Shown: positions 16,647-25,080 of the stretch, piece by piece
How positions within the stretch are numbered: the stretch's first letter is position 1
Layout of the letters: the number at the start of each line of letters is the position of its first letter
Source of the DNA: an uncultured bacterium
GTDB taxonomy: Bacteria > Cyanobacteriota > Vampirovibrionia > Gastranaerophilales > Gastranaerophilaceae
Direction: 5' to 3'
Length of the DNA stretch: 63,912 bases
NCBI GenBank assembly: GCA_947073645.1
Contig: CAMTMK010000012.1
Location: forward strand, 1 to 63,912
Translations under genes and position numbers: made by a program
Notes under the pieces: generated by a model
What the model was told of the DNA's origin: nothing
Database searches by the model: none
What the model saw: only the letters and a program-made list of their open reading frames with translations

Positions 16647-17315
16647 ATGAGACAAGCTTCAATAATAGATATAATTTCTCCCGTCATGGCAGGCCCTTCA
16701 AGCTCTCATACTGCAGGTGCCGTGAGATTGGGACTTTTGGCTAGAAATGTGTATAATGCAAAACCGGATAAGGTTACTTTTAAACTTTATAATTCTTATG
16801 CATTAACAGGAAAAGGACATGGAACTGATAAAGGATTACTTGCTGGAGTTCTGGGGTTTTCAGTTGATGATGAAAGAATTAAAAATATTTTTGATACACC
16901 GGAAGCTCAATCTATAAATTATGAGTTTGAATTTTTGCAGGATTTTAACAGACACCCTAATGCTGTTGATTTTATTTTTGAAGGCGGATTGAACTTCACA
17001 GTATCTGGGGATTCTGTAGGTGCAGGTGAAATCCTTTTGACAAAAATAAATAATTTTTCGGTAAATTTAAGCGGAAAGTATAACACAATTCTGCTTGTTT
17101 ATGATGATAAACCCGGGGTTATTTCAAAAGTTACAGGGATAATTCAAGAAGATAAAGTTAATATTGCATCACTATATTGTGATAGAAGCGGTAAAGGAAA
17201 AGATGCTTCAATGTGTATTTGTATTGATGGAGATTTAACTAAAAATTGTCTTAATAACCTGAGTGATTTGAAAGATATGTATATTGTAAGATATATTAGG
17301 AAGTTGGAAAGTTAA
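16647..17315 (+). CDS. sdaAB: L-serine dehydratase, iron-sulfur-dependent, beta subunit
   Basis: A 222-residue subunit of the enzyme that deaminates serine to pyruvate and ammonia. The signature GPSSSHTAGAVRLG is near the N-terminus. The C-terminal ACT domain starts near residue 150 (NTILLVYDDKPGVISKVTGI). The start is ATG 16647, with AGGTGG five bases upstream. An extended -10 TGTTATAAT lies upstream. The next gene begins at its stop codon. Confidence 0.95.
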   Translation: MRQASIIDIISPVMAGPSSSHTAGAVRLGLLARNVYNAKPDKVTFKLYNSYALTGKGHGTDKGLLAGVLGFSVDDERIKNIFDTPEAQSINYEFEFLQDFNRHPNAVDFIFEGGLNFTVSGDSVGAGEILLTKINNFSVNLSGKYNTILLVYDDKPGVISKVTGIIQEDKVNIASLYCDRSGKGKDASMCICIDGDLTKNCLNNLSDLKDMYIVRYIRKLES

Positions 17316-18184
17316 TGGATAATATAAATACATTCAGGCAGTTGTATTACACCTGCAAAGAGAAAAATAAAGCTATTTATGAAGTTGCATTGGATTATGA
17401 AGCTTCACAAGGCGAGTACAGTGAATATCATGTAAGATTGCAAGCCAAAAAAAGTTTGGATGCAATGAAGGATGCTATAAAAACAGGCTTAAATTGTACA
17501 GAACCTTCTCCTAGCGGCATGAGCGGAGATGATTGTGATAAATTACAAAAAACTTCTGCAAAATCAATTTTAGGCTCTACTCCGCAAAAAATGATGAAAT
17601 ATGCGTTAGCAACAAGTGAACAAAATTTACGTATGGGAAGAATTGTTGCTTGTCCTACGGCAGGTTCTTGCGGAATTGTTCCTGCGGTTTTGATAGCATT
17701 TGCTGAAGACAATAATATCTCAGAAAATGAACAAATTAACGCGTTAATTACAGCAGGAGAAGTCGGCAGACTTGTTGCCAACAAAATGGCACTTGCAGGA
17801 GCCGTAGGCGGATGTCAGGCAGAATGCGGGGTTGCATCTGCAATGGCAGCAGCTGCTTTAACTCAAATGCGCGGTGGTTCTGTTAAGCAAATTATAAACG
17901 CTGTTGCACTTGCTTTGAAAAATATTTTAGGGCTTACTTGCGACCCTGTATGCGGACTTGTGGAAATCCCTTGTGTCAAACGCAATCCATTTCTAGCTAT
18001 ACATGCTGTAACTGCATCTGAGCTTGCTATGGCAGATATTATTTCAAAAATTCCTATTGATGAGGTTGTTGATGCGATGGAGCAGACTGGTCAATTGATG
18101 TCACCGTTATTGAAAGAAAGTTCTCAAGGCGGACTTGCAAAAACAAAAACTGCAATTGCATTAGAGAAAAATATTTTAAAATAA
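17315..18184 (+). CDS. sdaAA: L-serine dehydratase, iron-sulfur-dependent, alpha subunit
   Basis: A 289-residue catalytic subunit with the conserved CPTAGSCGIVPAVL, the Gly/Ala-rich AECGVASAMAAAALTQMRGG and the cluster-binding LTCDPVCGLVEIPC. The split two-gene form is typical of anaerobes. It supports serine fermentation to pyruvate. Confidence 0.96.
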   Translation: MDNINTFRQLYYTCKEKNKAIYEVALDYEASQGEYSEYHVRLQAKKSLDAMKDAIKTGLNCTEPSPSGMSGDDCDKLQKTSAKSILGSTPQKMMKYALATSEQNLRMGRIVACPTAGSCGIVPAVLIAFAEDNNISENEQINALITAGEVGRLVANKMALAGAVGGCQAECGVASAMAAAALTQMRGGSVKQIINAVALALKNILGLTCDPVCGLVEIPCVKRNPFLAIHAVTASELAMADIISKIPIDEVVDAMEQTGQLMSPLLKESSQGGLAKTKTAIALEKNILK

Positions 18185-18214
18185 TTAAGTTTTGTAACAA
18201 GTTTTAAAGATTTA

Positions 18215-18250
18215 AGCAATTATATGGAAATTATATTCTTTATATATATA
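18215..18250 (+). promoter_or_regulatory. AGCAA-class promoter
   Basis: AGCAA (18215-18219), a 17-base spacer, then TCTTTATATATATA. TTTTGTAACAA occurs upstream at about 18190. Confidence 0.5.
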
Positions 18251-18285
18251 TAAGAGATAGATATATAATTATGAGGAGTATAATT

Positions 18286-18486
18286 ATGGGCGTAAACGCA
18301 GTTGGTGCAATCGGACATGGTGATGACAAAAAAGCCGGAAGAACTGAATATGCTGAAGGTACTAAAAGAAAACCGTGGGAAGAAATCGGCAATGCATTGA
18401 ATGGTTTCGGCTCATATTTGAATATTAATCCCGGTAATAGTGTATGGACAGCAGGGACTAATGTTCAAGGGGCATTTGGCGATTAG
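18286..18486 (+). CDS. Small hypothetical protein, 66 residues
   Basis: The sequence starts MGVNAVGAIGHGDDKKAGRT and is Gly/Asn-rich with one Trp-rich patch and no hydrophobic segment. AGGAG is seven bases before ATG 18286, so the earlier ATG at 18271 is not used. No family recognised. An AGCAA-class promoter precedes it. Confidence 0.75.
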   Translation: MGVNAVGAIGHGDDKKAGRTEYAEGTKRKPWEEIGNALNGFGSYLNINPGNSVWTAGTNVQGAFGD

Positions 18487-18513
18487 GTCTTTGCAAAAAG
18501 TTTTTGTTTAAGG

Positions 18514-18545
18514 TAGACTAATTCTCGTAAAAGAGGATTAGTCTA
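18514..18545 (+). promoter_or_regulatory. Hairpin that buries the coaX ribosome site
   Basis: TAGACTAATTCTC (18514-18526) pairs with GAGGATTAGTCTA (18533-18545), 13 pairs with one G-U and a six-base loop. The GAGGA that would serve coaX is in the 3' arm. No T-run follows, so it is not an ordinary terminator. Confidence 0.55.
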
Positions 18546-18547
18546 TC

Positions 18548-19327
18548 GTGTTATTAACTGCTGATATCGGAAATACAAGTATTACATTAGGGATTTTTGA
18601 TGAAAGTGCTCTTGTTGAGGAATTTCGTCTGGCTTCTGACAAGGATTTGTCTTTGGAAGAGTATGAGGTTCTTTTAAAATCTTTGTTTAAAAATTATGTT
18701 GTTAACGGGTGTATAATTTCTTCTGTTGTTGAGGAACTTACTAAAAAGTTTAAGTCGGCTGTTGATAATGTTTTTAAGCTTGATTCTATCGTGCTTTCAA
18801 CAAAAATTAATACGGGTGTAAAAATTAAGCTTGATAATCCGGAGGAAGCCGGAGCTGACAGGATTGCAAATGCTGCCGGGGCTTATGTTTTGTATAATCA
18901 TCCGGTAATTGTTGTGGATTTTGGCACTGCGACAACTTTTGATATTGTAAATGCACAAGGTGAATTTATCGGGGGTGTAATTTCTCTAGGAATTATGTCA
19001 CAGATGAAGGCTTTGAATAAATTTACCTCAAAGCTACCGCAGACTGATGTAACGATTTCACATTCTGCAATCGGTCATAATACAAATGATGCTATTTTAT
19101 CAGGTGTAATCAGAGGCACTGCGTGCATGATAGACGGATTAGTCGAACAGTGTGAAAGAGAGCTTGATGAAAAAGCTGTTCTAGTTGCAACTGGCGGATA
19201 TTCAGGGTTAATCGCGAATTACTTAAAACGTCCGTTTGATTTTATCAACCCGACATTGACCCTTGAAGGGCTTCGCTATTTATATGAATTAAATGTTGTA
19301 AGTGAATTGCAGGAAGTTTCCCATTAG
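18548..19327 (+). CDS. coaX: Type III pantothenate kinase
   Basis: A 259-residue ASKHA-fold kinase for the first step of CoA synthesis. D6 lies in TADIGNTS, with GADRIANAAGA and VVDFGTATTFD. The start is GTG at 18548. Its last 39 bases overlap the convergent rex gene. panD, which feeds the same pathway, is at 41284. Confidence 0.95.
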   Translation: MLLTADIGNTSITLGIFDESALVEEFRLASDKDLSLEEYEVLLKSLFKNYVVNGCIISSVVEELTKKFKSAVDNVFKLDSIVLSTKINTGVKIKLDNPEEAGADRIANAAGAYVLYNHPVIVVDFGTATTFDIVNAQGEFIGGVISLGIMSQMKALNKFTSKLPQTDVTISHSAIGHNTNDAILSGVIRGTACMIDGLVEQCERELDEKAVLVATGGYSGLIANYLKRPFDFINPTLTLEGLRYLYELNVVSELQEVSH

Positions 19328-19930
19328 GTTTTCGTTCCAAACTTGAACGTTATTTGGGACTGATAATACTGTCGGAGTAAAATTCCAGATATATTTTATA
19401 TGCGCGTTTACAAGAAAATCTGCTGTGCTTTGTGCGTATTTGCCTGGAACAGTAAGGATTGCAATGTCAATATCTTCTTTTAATGCAGTGGCTGAGAGTT
19501 CATACATATTTTGGATTTCCATACCGTTTATGATTTTGCCGATTTTGTTTTTGTCATTATCAAATATTGCAAGAATTTTTAAGCCGTAATCGGTAAAGTT
19601 TCCGTAGTTTGCAATTGCCGTTCCGAGGTTTCCTGCCCCTATAATAAGCGCTTTTTTTGTTTTTTTGAAACCCAGAGTTTTTTCGATTGAGATTTTTAAT
19701 TCTTTTACGATATATCCGATACGGGATTTACCTGAATTGTTTAGTAAATTAATGTCTTTTCGGACTTGAGAGTCATCGATATGCAAAAGTTCTGCTATTT
19801 GTTTGCTGGAAATATGTTCAATATTCTTGTCGATAAAATCTGACAATATGCAATGATATAGTGTTAATCTGTTTATGACTTTGTCCGAAATCTTTTTGTC
19901 CATTTTAGTTGTTATTCCTGTTTTCTTCAT
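19289..19930 (-). CDS. rex: Redox-sensing transcriptional repressor Rex
   Basis: A 213-residue repressor that senses NADH/NAD+. An N-terminal winged helix (HISSKQIAELLHIDDSQVRKDI) is followed by a Rossmann domain (KKALIIGAGNLGTAIANY). ATG 19930 lies inside the previous gene; ATG 19903 (MDKKISDKV) would give 204 residues, and neither has a good ribosome site. Rex usually controls fermentation and hydrogenase genes, and both kinds are present here. Confidence 0.93.
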   Translation of the reverse strand: MKKTGITTKMDKKISDKVINRLTLYHCILSDFIDKNIEHISSKQIAELLHIDDSQVRKDINLLNNSGKSRIGYIVKELKISIEKTLGFKKTKKALIIGAGNLGTAIANYGNFTDYGLKILAIFDNDKNKIGKIINGMEIQNMYELSATALKEDIDIAILTVPGKYAQSTADFLVNAHIKYIWNFTPTVLSVPNNVQVWNENLMGNFLQFTYNI

Positions 19931-20219
19931 CTTTTACAAATTTCGCAAGTTGTTCAAGATGTTTATCTTCAATTGCTTCAATAAGTTCAGTTACGGATTG
20001 TATTTTTCCTAGAGCGAACCCCGTTTCAGCAAGTAATACACAGTCGTTGCAAAGTCTGTAACCTTCATATTCGATAGAACCTGCGAGGCATTTTGTTTCA
20101 CCGCAGCAGTCGCAGTCAAAAGTTTCGTCGATAATATCAGGATTGTCTTCAATATCGTCGATGCGCATTTGTTCAACTACTTGCGCCATTTCTTCAATTA
20201 TTTCTTGTTTATCTCTCAT
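19905..20219 (-). CDS. Small putative zinc-binding protein
   Basis: 104 residues with an acidic N-terminus, then CDCCGETKC and, 18 residues on, CNDC, a plausible two-knuckle zinc site. The rest is helical and acidic. It starts four bases inside pdxJ behind AAGGAG and precedes rex. Function unknown. Confidence 0.75.
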   Translation of the reverse strand: MRDKQEIIEEMAQVVEQMRIDDIEDNPDIIDETFDCDCCGETKCLAGSIEYEGYRLCNDCVLLAETGFALGKIQSVTELIEAIEDKHLEQLAKFVKDEENRNNN

Positions 20220-20926
20220 GAAATAAGCTCCTTCATTTTGCTAACAGCTTCTGGCAGTCCTGTAAAAACTGCTCTGGAAACTATGCTGTGTCCGATGTTT
20301 AGTTCGTATAGACCTTCGATTTCGTGCATTCTGTGGACATTTTCGTAGTTTAATCCATGTCCTGCATTAACTTTTAAGCCTAAATTTTGGGCAAGTTCAG
20401 CAGATTTTTTTAATTTTTGAAATTCAACTTCTTCGTCTTCGTAGCCGAAGCATTCAGAGTATGTGCCTGTATGCATTTCAATAAATTGTGCTCCTGTTTT
20501 TGCAGATGCTCTAACTTGTTCTTCATCTGGGTCGATAAATAAGCTTACAATAATACCTGCCTCCAAAAGCGGTGTTATGAATTCGGTTACTTTATCTAAT
20601 TGCCCCGCAACATCAAGTCCGCCTTCTGTAGTGATTTCCTGACGTTTTTCTGGTACAAGACAGATTGAATGCGGTTTAATTTCCAAAGCAATTTTTTGAA
20701 TATCTTCAGCCATTGCCATTTCAAGGTTAAGACGAGTTTTTAGAGTTTTTGTAAGTGTATAAACATCTTCGTCTTTAATATGACGTCTGTCCTCTCTCAA
20801 ATGTGTTGTAATTGAAGTTGCGCCGTTTTCTTCGGCGATTTCCGCACCTTTAATAACGCTGGGTTCAATTCCGCCGCGTGCGTTTCTTAAAGTTGCTATA
20901 TGATCTATATTTACACCCAATAACAT
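20216..20926 (-). CDS. pdxJ: Pyridoxine 5'-phosphate synthase
   Basis: A 236-residue TIM-barrel enzyme that joins 1-deoxyxylulose 5-phosphate and the PdxA product to give PNP. MLLGVNIDHIATLRNARGG and NAGHGLNYENV are family signatures. AAGGAG lies at the end of murT. The substrate DXP could come from the Dxs-family enzyme at 55211. Confidence 0.96.
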   Translation of the reverse strand: MLLGVNIDHIATLRNARGGIEPSVIKGAEIAEENGATSITTHLREDRRHIKDEDVYTLTKTLKTRLNLEMAMAEDIQKIALEIKPHSICLVPEKRQEITTEGGLDVAGQLDKVTEFITPLLEAGIIVSLFIDPDEEQVRASAKTGAQFIEMHTGTYSECFGYEDEEVEFQKLKKSAELAQNLGLKVNAGHGLNYENVHRMHEIEGLYELNIGHSIVSRAVFTGLPEAVSKMKELIS

Positions 20927-20927
20927 G

Positions 20928-22205
20928 TTACTTCTCCTTAATTGATAATAATGCTGTATACGAAGGCAAAATTGTTGTTTTACCGTCTTTTGCAGCTTTT
21001 TCTATTGCTTTTATAATATTTGGTTCTATTATAATTCTTTCCTGTGGTATTCCTGCGTATTTCAAGCGTGTTGCCATATCATTTGCACGAATACCTGATG
21101 TTATTACAAGTTTTTTTGCGTCTTTTAATTGTTCAAAATCGCTGTCCCAAAGCCAGCTTATGTCGCGTCCGTCAGCGTAATTGTCGTTGATTGCGATTAC
21201 GATATTTGAGTTTAAGTCAACTGTCTTCAAAACTTCACTTGCGCCTGTCGGGTTTTTGATAAGCTGAATTAATACAGGGTTGCCGTTGATAGTTCTTTTT
21301 TCAGTTCTTCCAAAAATCGCATGATAGCTGTCTAAAGCTTCTTGAATTTGCGCCTCGTTCATTCCCAGTTCATATGCAAAAGCAATTGATGCGAGCGCGT
21401 TGTAAGCGTTATAAAGTCCTGTAAGGTTAACTTTAAACTCATAACCTTTTAATGTAATTATTGAATATTCATCAAATACTTCAACATCAGCGGGGTAGTT
21501 GCACTCAGGACGTTTATATCCGCATTTGGAGCAAAAATAGTGTCCCTGTTGCGCAAAGAATTGTTTTGAGTATTCGAGCACATGTCCGCACATACAATTA
21601 AAAACTTCTGACGGTGCATTTGATTTTGTTGAGCATTTTACGTTTTCAAACCCGTAGTAAACGGCATATTTAGTTCTGTCAAACGTCGCAACAAGCGGGT
21701 CGTCAGCGTTTAGGATAAGTTTTAAATCAGGATTTTTGTCAATCGCATTTTTAATAAATTCTGCGGTTGTATTCAATTCGCCATATCTGTCCAACTGGTC
21801 GCGGAAAAGATTTGTTACTACAAGATAATCAGATTTTATATAATCATAAAGTTTTGTCAGATAAGCTTCGTCGCTTTCGATTACCGCATAATCATAGTGT
21901 CTGTGAGGGGCTATGGCAAACATATTTGCAACGCCTGTGAGCATATTTGCACCTTCTAAGTTATGAATGACTTTTTGCCCGTTTACTTCGAGGATATGCG
22001 CCATAAGTCCTGATGTTGTCGATTTCCCGTTAGTTCCCGTAACCGTTGCAACATCTTTTGTGATATATTTTCTGCAGTGTTTTAAAAAGTCAGGACAAAT
22101 TTTTAGTGTAAGCATTCCTACAAACGAAGTTCCTGATGATTTGTTTCTCAATTTTATGGCTAAATAAGCAAGTCTTGCTATGATTAATGATATATAAAAT
22201 CTCAT
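20928..22205 (-). CDS. murT: Lipid II isoglutaminyl synthase, MurT subunit
   Basis: A 425-residue Mur-ligase-like subunit. ATP site GTNGKSTTSG, a Cys4 zinc ribbon (CMCGH and CSKCGYKRPEC, residues about 205-235), then the DUF1727 C-terminal domain with NDNYADGRDISWLWD. In known systems MurT works with the glutamine amidotransferase GatD, usually the next gene. Here the next gene is pdxJ. AAAGGACT precedes the ATG. Confidence 0.92.
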   Translation of the reverse strand: MRFYISLIIARLAYLAIKLRNKSSGTSFVGMLTLKICPDFLKHCRKYITKDVATVTGTNGKSTTSGLMAHILEVNGQKVIHNLEGANMLTGVANMFAIAPHRHYDYAVIESDEAYLTKLYDYIKSDYLVVTNLFRDQLDRYGELNTTAEFIKNAIDKNPDLKLILNADDPLVATFDRTKYAVYYGFENVKCSTKSNAPSEVFNCMCGHVLEYSKQFFAQQGHYFCSKCGYKRPECNYPADVEVFDEYSIITLKGYEFKVNLTGLYNAYNALASIAFAYELGMNEAQIQEALDSYHAIFGRTEKRTINGNPVLIQLIKNPTGASEVLKTVDLNSNIVIAINDNYADGRDISWLWDSDFEQLKDAKKLVITSGIRANDMATRLKYAGIPQERIIIEPNIIKAIEKAAKDGKTTILPSYTALLSIKEK

Positions 22206-22265
22206 AAATAGTCCTTTAGACGTATTCCCCTAATCTATAATTTATATTAGTATAAAAACACTAAA

Positions 22266-22625
22266 ATGTATATATTAATATCAATAGTTTTTATAGCAGA
22301 ATTAATAATTGCCTTGAATTTAATTTTATGGATACTTAAGGCAGATAAAAAAGTGCGTTATTATAATTCTTGTGTTGATGCGTTTAATCCGCTTGCCCAA
22401 ACGGCTCTGCAGTATGCAAGATGCAAAGTTTCCGAATTCAATAAGTCTTTCGGATGTGTTTTTGAGTTTGTAAAAAAGAAAAAAGAACAGATTATTTTCA
22501 AGACTGTATTTATGATTGCAATCTATGCTATCTTGATTGTGTTTAAAATAAAAATGAATAAAGCTTCTAAAATTTATAAGCTAATCAGTGTAATGCGTGA
22601 TTTGACGCTTGAATTAGCCGTTTAG
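22266..22625 (+). CDS. Small hypothetical membrane protein
   Basis: 119 residues with an N-terminal helix (ILISIVFIAELIIALNLILWIL) and a second near residue 80 (TVFMIAIYAILIVF), separated by a Cys/Phe-containing loop. No clear ribosome site. It opens a run of four small envelope-type genes. No family. Confidence 0.65.
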   Translation: MYILISIVFIAELIIALNLILWILKADKKVRYYNSCVDAFNPLAQTALQYARCKVSEFNKSFGCVFEFVKKKKEQIIFKTVFMIAIYAILIVFKIKMNKASKIYKLISVMRDLTLELAV

Positions 22626-22686
22626 CTTGTAATCTGTTAAAGAATATGATAAGATAAGTTTGTACTTTTATATGAAAGGGTAAAAA

Positions 22687-22995
22687 ATGAGTAAAAACAA
22701 ATCATTAATGTTTGGTATGGGTTTGCTTGCAGGTGTTGTAGGCGGGCTTGTTGCAGGTGTTTTATTTGCTCCGAAACCGGGTGAAGAATCAAGACGACAA
22801 ATTAAAGAAACTGCGTGCGAATTATATGAAAAACATTCACCGGCTGTTAGAGAAGCAAAAAAACAGGCGCTTGAAAGCGTTGATTTGATGAAATATAAGT
22901 TGGAAAGACAATTGAGAAAATTTAATAACATGGTAAAATCAAAAAAACTTCTTAAAGCAAAAGAGCTTGAAGGAATGGATGATTACAATTATTAG
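22687..22995 (+). CDS. YtxH-domain protein
   Basis: 102 residues. A Gly-rich membrane helix (GLLAGVVGGLVAGVLFAPKPGEE) is followed by a charged helix, the standard YtxH layout. GAAAGGG precedes the ATG. It sits next to a DUF948-type gene and a second YtxH gene; the same pairing occurs in other bacteria near stress and envelope genes. Confidence 0.85.
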   Translation: MSKNKSLMFGMGLLAGVVGGLVAGVLFAPKPGEESRRQIKETACELYEKHSPAVREAKKQALESVDLMKYKLERQLRKFNNMVKSKKLLKAKELEGMDDYNY

Positions 22996-23004
22996 GAGCC
23001 AAAA

Positions 23005-23361
23005 ATGGAGATGTCACAAATAGCGTTAAATCAAGGTTTAACTTTTCTTGCGTGGGCAACAGGTATTGTTGTTATTATTGTTGCAGGTTTTTTGGTTAAA
23101 CTTTTATTTGACCTTTCAACATTAGCTAAAAACTTAAATCAAACTTCAATTATTGTTAATACAGAATTGAAACCGACGCTTAATGAATTGAACCAAACTT
23201 TGAGTTCGATTAATGAAATCGTCAAAAATACCGATAAAGGTGTAGGCGATTTTAAAACAGCAGTCGGCGGACTTTTTGACAAAACCAAATTGATTTCGGG
23301 CACTTTGTTCGGCGGTTTGATTAAAGGTTTTACAACAGCATACAATATGTTTAAAAAATAG
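23005..23361 (+). CDS. DUF948-like membrane protein
   Basis: 118 residues with a helix near 12-35 (LAWATGIVVIIVAGFLVKLLF) followed by an amphipathic coiled coil (LKPTLNELNQTLSSINEIV). This matches the DUF948 pattern seen beside YtxH genes. AGGAG lies nine bases upstream. Confidence 0.75.
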   Translation: MEMSQIALNQGLTFLAWATGIVVIIVAGFLVKLLFDLSTLAKNLNQTSIIVNTELKPTLNELNQTLSSINEIVKNTDKGVGDFKTAVGGLFDKTKLISGTLFGGLIKGFTTAYNMFKK

Positions 23362-23433
23362 CCGTTTAGCGGGATTATTTATTGATACTTAAACGCTAAA
23401 ATACAAAAGAAACAGTAAAGGAGAATATTTATT

Positions 23434-23706
23434 ATGTCAGCAGGTAAATTTTTAGCAGGTTTTATAGTAGGCGGTGCAATCGGTGCTATTGCAGGTGTTT
23501 TGTTAGCACCAAAATCAGGTGAAGAAACTCGCCAAATGATTGCAGATGGTGCAAAAGATGCTCTAAAACGTGCAGATGAAACAGTAAAAGAAATTCAATC
23601 AAAAGCAGATGATGTTGTTTCTGATATGCAGAAAAAAGGCGACGAAATCAAAGAAAAACTTCAAAACCTTATTAATCAGCAGAAAGATGCAAAACAAGAA
23701 GCTTAA
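23434..23706 (+). CDS. YtxH-domain protein, second copy
   Basis: 90 residues, MSAGKFLAGFIVGGAIGAIAG then LLAPKSGEETRQMI, followed by a Lys/Glu/Asp helix. It is closely related to the protein at 22687. AAGGAG precedes the start. Confidence 0.88.
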   Translation: MSAGKFLAGFIVGGAIGAIAGVLLAPKSGEETRQMIADGAKDALKRADETVKEIQSKADDVVSDMQKKGDEIKEKLQNLINQQKDAKQEA

Positions 23707-23707
23707 T

Positions 23708-23741
23708 AAACGGGAGCAAACGAAAGTGAGCGACTGATAAA
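23708..23741 (+). repeat. Short dispersed repeat after a stop codon
   Basis: AAACGGGAGC followed by GAGCGACTGATAAA. The same sequence in a shorter form occurs at 25081-25104 on the other strand, there starting in the stop codon. Confidence 0.5.
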
Positions 23742-23784
23742 GGCATAAAAAGTCTGACCAATATTGGCAGAGATGGTAAAAAAG

Positions 23785-23808
23785 AAGAGGCGAAAGCCTC
23801 TTTTTTTT
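23785..23808. terminator. Bidirectional terminator
   Basis: AAGAGGC-GAAA-GCCTCTT then T8, between the YtxH gene and the convergent prepilin. Confidence 0.9.
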
Positions 23809-24658
23809 ACCAGGGATAATCCGGCGCAATCTGCCAGCCGTCTTTCATTATTAAGGTTGCACATGCAGATTTCAAGCCGATTGCAGCACAACCTTTACCG
23901 TCAGATTCTTTACTGCACATTTTAAGTAAGTCTTCTCTGGAATACCAGTCATAAGGTGCAACAAATGGTCTGTTTTTGCCTCCTAGCTGGAATTGTGCCA
24001 TATATCCTATTTCTAAAACAAAGTCGAAAGTGTCTTTACCTAAAATGTTTGGACCGTGTTCAGGCCCGTTAACATCTATGTATATAGCTGCAGAGTACAT
24101 ATGCATACCGCATGAAAATGGTAATATATGTATAAATGCTCCATTTTTTAAATAAAATGAATATCCCCAATCGTGATCATACATATTAAGACCTTTTAAG
24201 TTTTTATATACCGCAGCACATTTGTAACTCTTGCATATTGCACCATGTTTTGCTTTATCTGTTTGTAAAAACGGTTTAAAATACAAGGAGTACAAAATTG
24301 TAGAAGATTCGTTATTATTTTCGTTTCCAACCCAAGAGGTTGTATCATAGCCATATTCTTCTTTAGCGCTTTCCATAGCTTGCATTATTATAGAATATGT
24401 GCTTTTTAATCTTTCAATTGTAACTTTTTGCTGATATTTTTGAATTATTGTCGGTATTGTTAAACTTGCAATAACACCTATAATTCCTAAAGTAATTAAA
24501 ACCTCAGCTAAAGTAAAACCACCTATAAAAATTTTCCAATGCCCAATGTGGCGGGTCAAGCTTAACTTCGACCAAAGTTTTAAAAATCTTAACCAATATT
24601 GTTCGGCATGGCTACGTGCGCAGCACTTGGGGGGGGGGGCGATTCTGAGCTTTTTCAT
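23807..24658 (-). CDS. Prepilin-like protein with a homopolymer in its leader (frame ON)
   Basis: 283 residues. GGAGG precedes ATG 24658, which reads MKKLRIAPPPK through a C11 tract and on without break to GGFTLAEVLITLGIIGVIA at about residue 46. The leader is therefore about 47 residues, against 4 for the prepilin at 37092. The globular part has several Cys and a C-terminal CAAIG segment. It is the third gene of the run rluD-like, LapA-like, prepilin. Losing or gaining one C would abolish the product. Confidence 0.85.
   Translation of the reverse strand: MKKLRIAPPPKCCARSHAEQYWLRFLKLWSKLSLTRHIGHWKIFIGGFTLAEVLITLGIIGVIASLTIPTIIQKYQQKVTIERLKSTYSIIMQAMESAKEEYGYDTTSWVGNENNNESSTILYSLYFKPFLQTDKAKHGAICKSYKCAAVYKNLKGLNMYDHDWGYSFYLKNGAFIHILPFSCGMHMYSAAIYIDVNGPEHGPNILGKDTFDFVLEIGYMAQFQLGGKNRPFVAPYDWYSREDLLKMCSKESDGKGCAAIGLKSACATLIMKDGWQIAPDYPW
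24629..24639. repeat. G11 homopolymer (C11 in the prepilin mRNA)
   Basis: Eleven G on the + strand followed by CGATTCTGAG, close to CAACTCTGAG after the tract at 6861. Confidence 0.9.
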
Positions 24659-24674
24659 AATAACAATTCCTCCA

Positions 24675-25037
24675 TTATCTGTTTTTTAAAGCATCATCGA
24701 GTGCTTTTTCAAGTACTGTAATTTTATTTTCCAAAACTTTTATTTTTGCTTCGCCGTTAGAATTTGAAATTGCACCTTTTTCAAGTTCGCGTTTATATGC
24801 GTTATATTTTTCTTTTAATGAGGAATATAGAGGAGCAAAGAAAAATATTACAGAGAAGATTCCGAGGAAGAATACTATCAGTGTATAAATTGCAAAATCA
24901 AAACCTATTGTGTGTACTGAAAGGTTTGTGAGTTCTGCAAATTTGGGGCTTAACAAATTTATTGTTACATTATTGTGATAATTCATCAATATCAAAAAGC
25001 CTGCGCATAGTGCTGATAATATAGAAAGTACTTGCAT
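24675..25037 (-). CDS. LapA/DUF1049-like membrane protein
   Basis: 120 residues with two helices (about 1-18, and 48-75 with FAIYTLIVFFLGIFSVIFFF) and a C-terminal coiled coil (KIKVLENKITVLEKALDDAL). This is the layout of LapA-domain proteins, but similarity is only structural. No strong start evidence beyond the ATG with AGAGG upstream. Confidence 0.6.
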   Translation of the reverse strand: MQVLSILSALCAGFLILMNYHNNVTINLLSPKFAELTNLSVHTIGFDFAIYTLIVFFLGIFSVIFFFAPLYSSLKEKYNAYKRELEKGAISNSNGEAKIKVLENKITVLEKALDDALKNR

Positions 25038-25080
25038 ATTTTAACCTCTTTGTCTATTTTGGAGCTGCTTATCAAACTTT

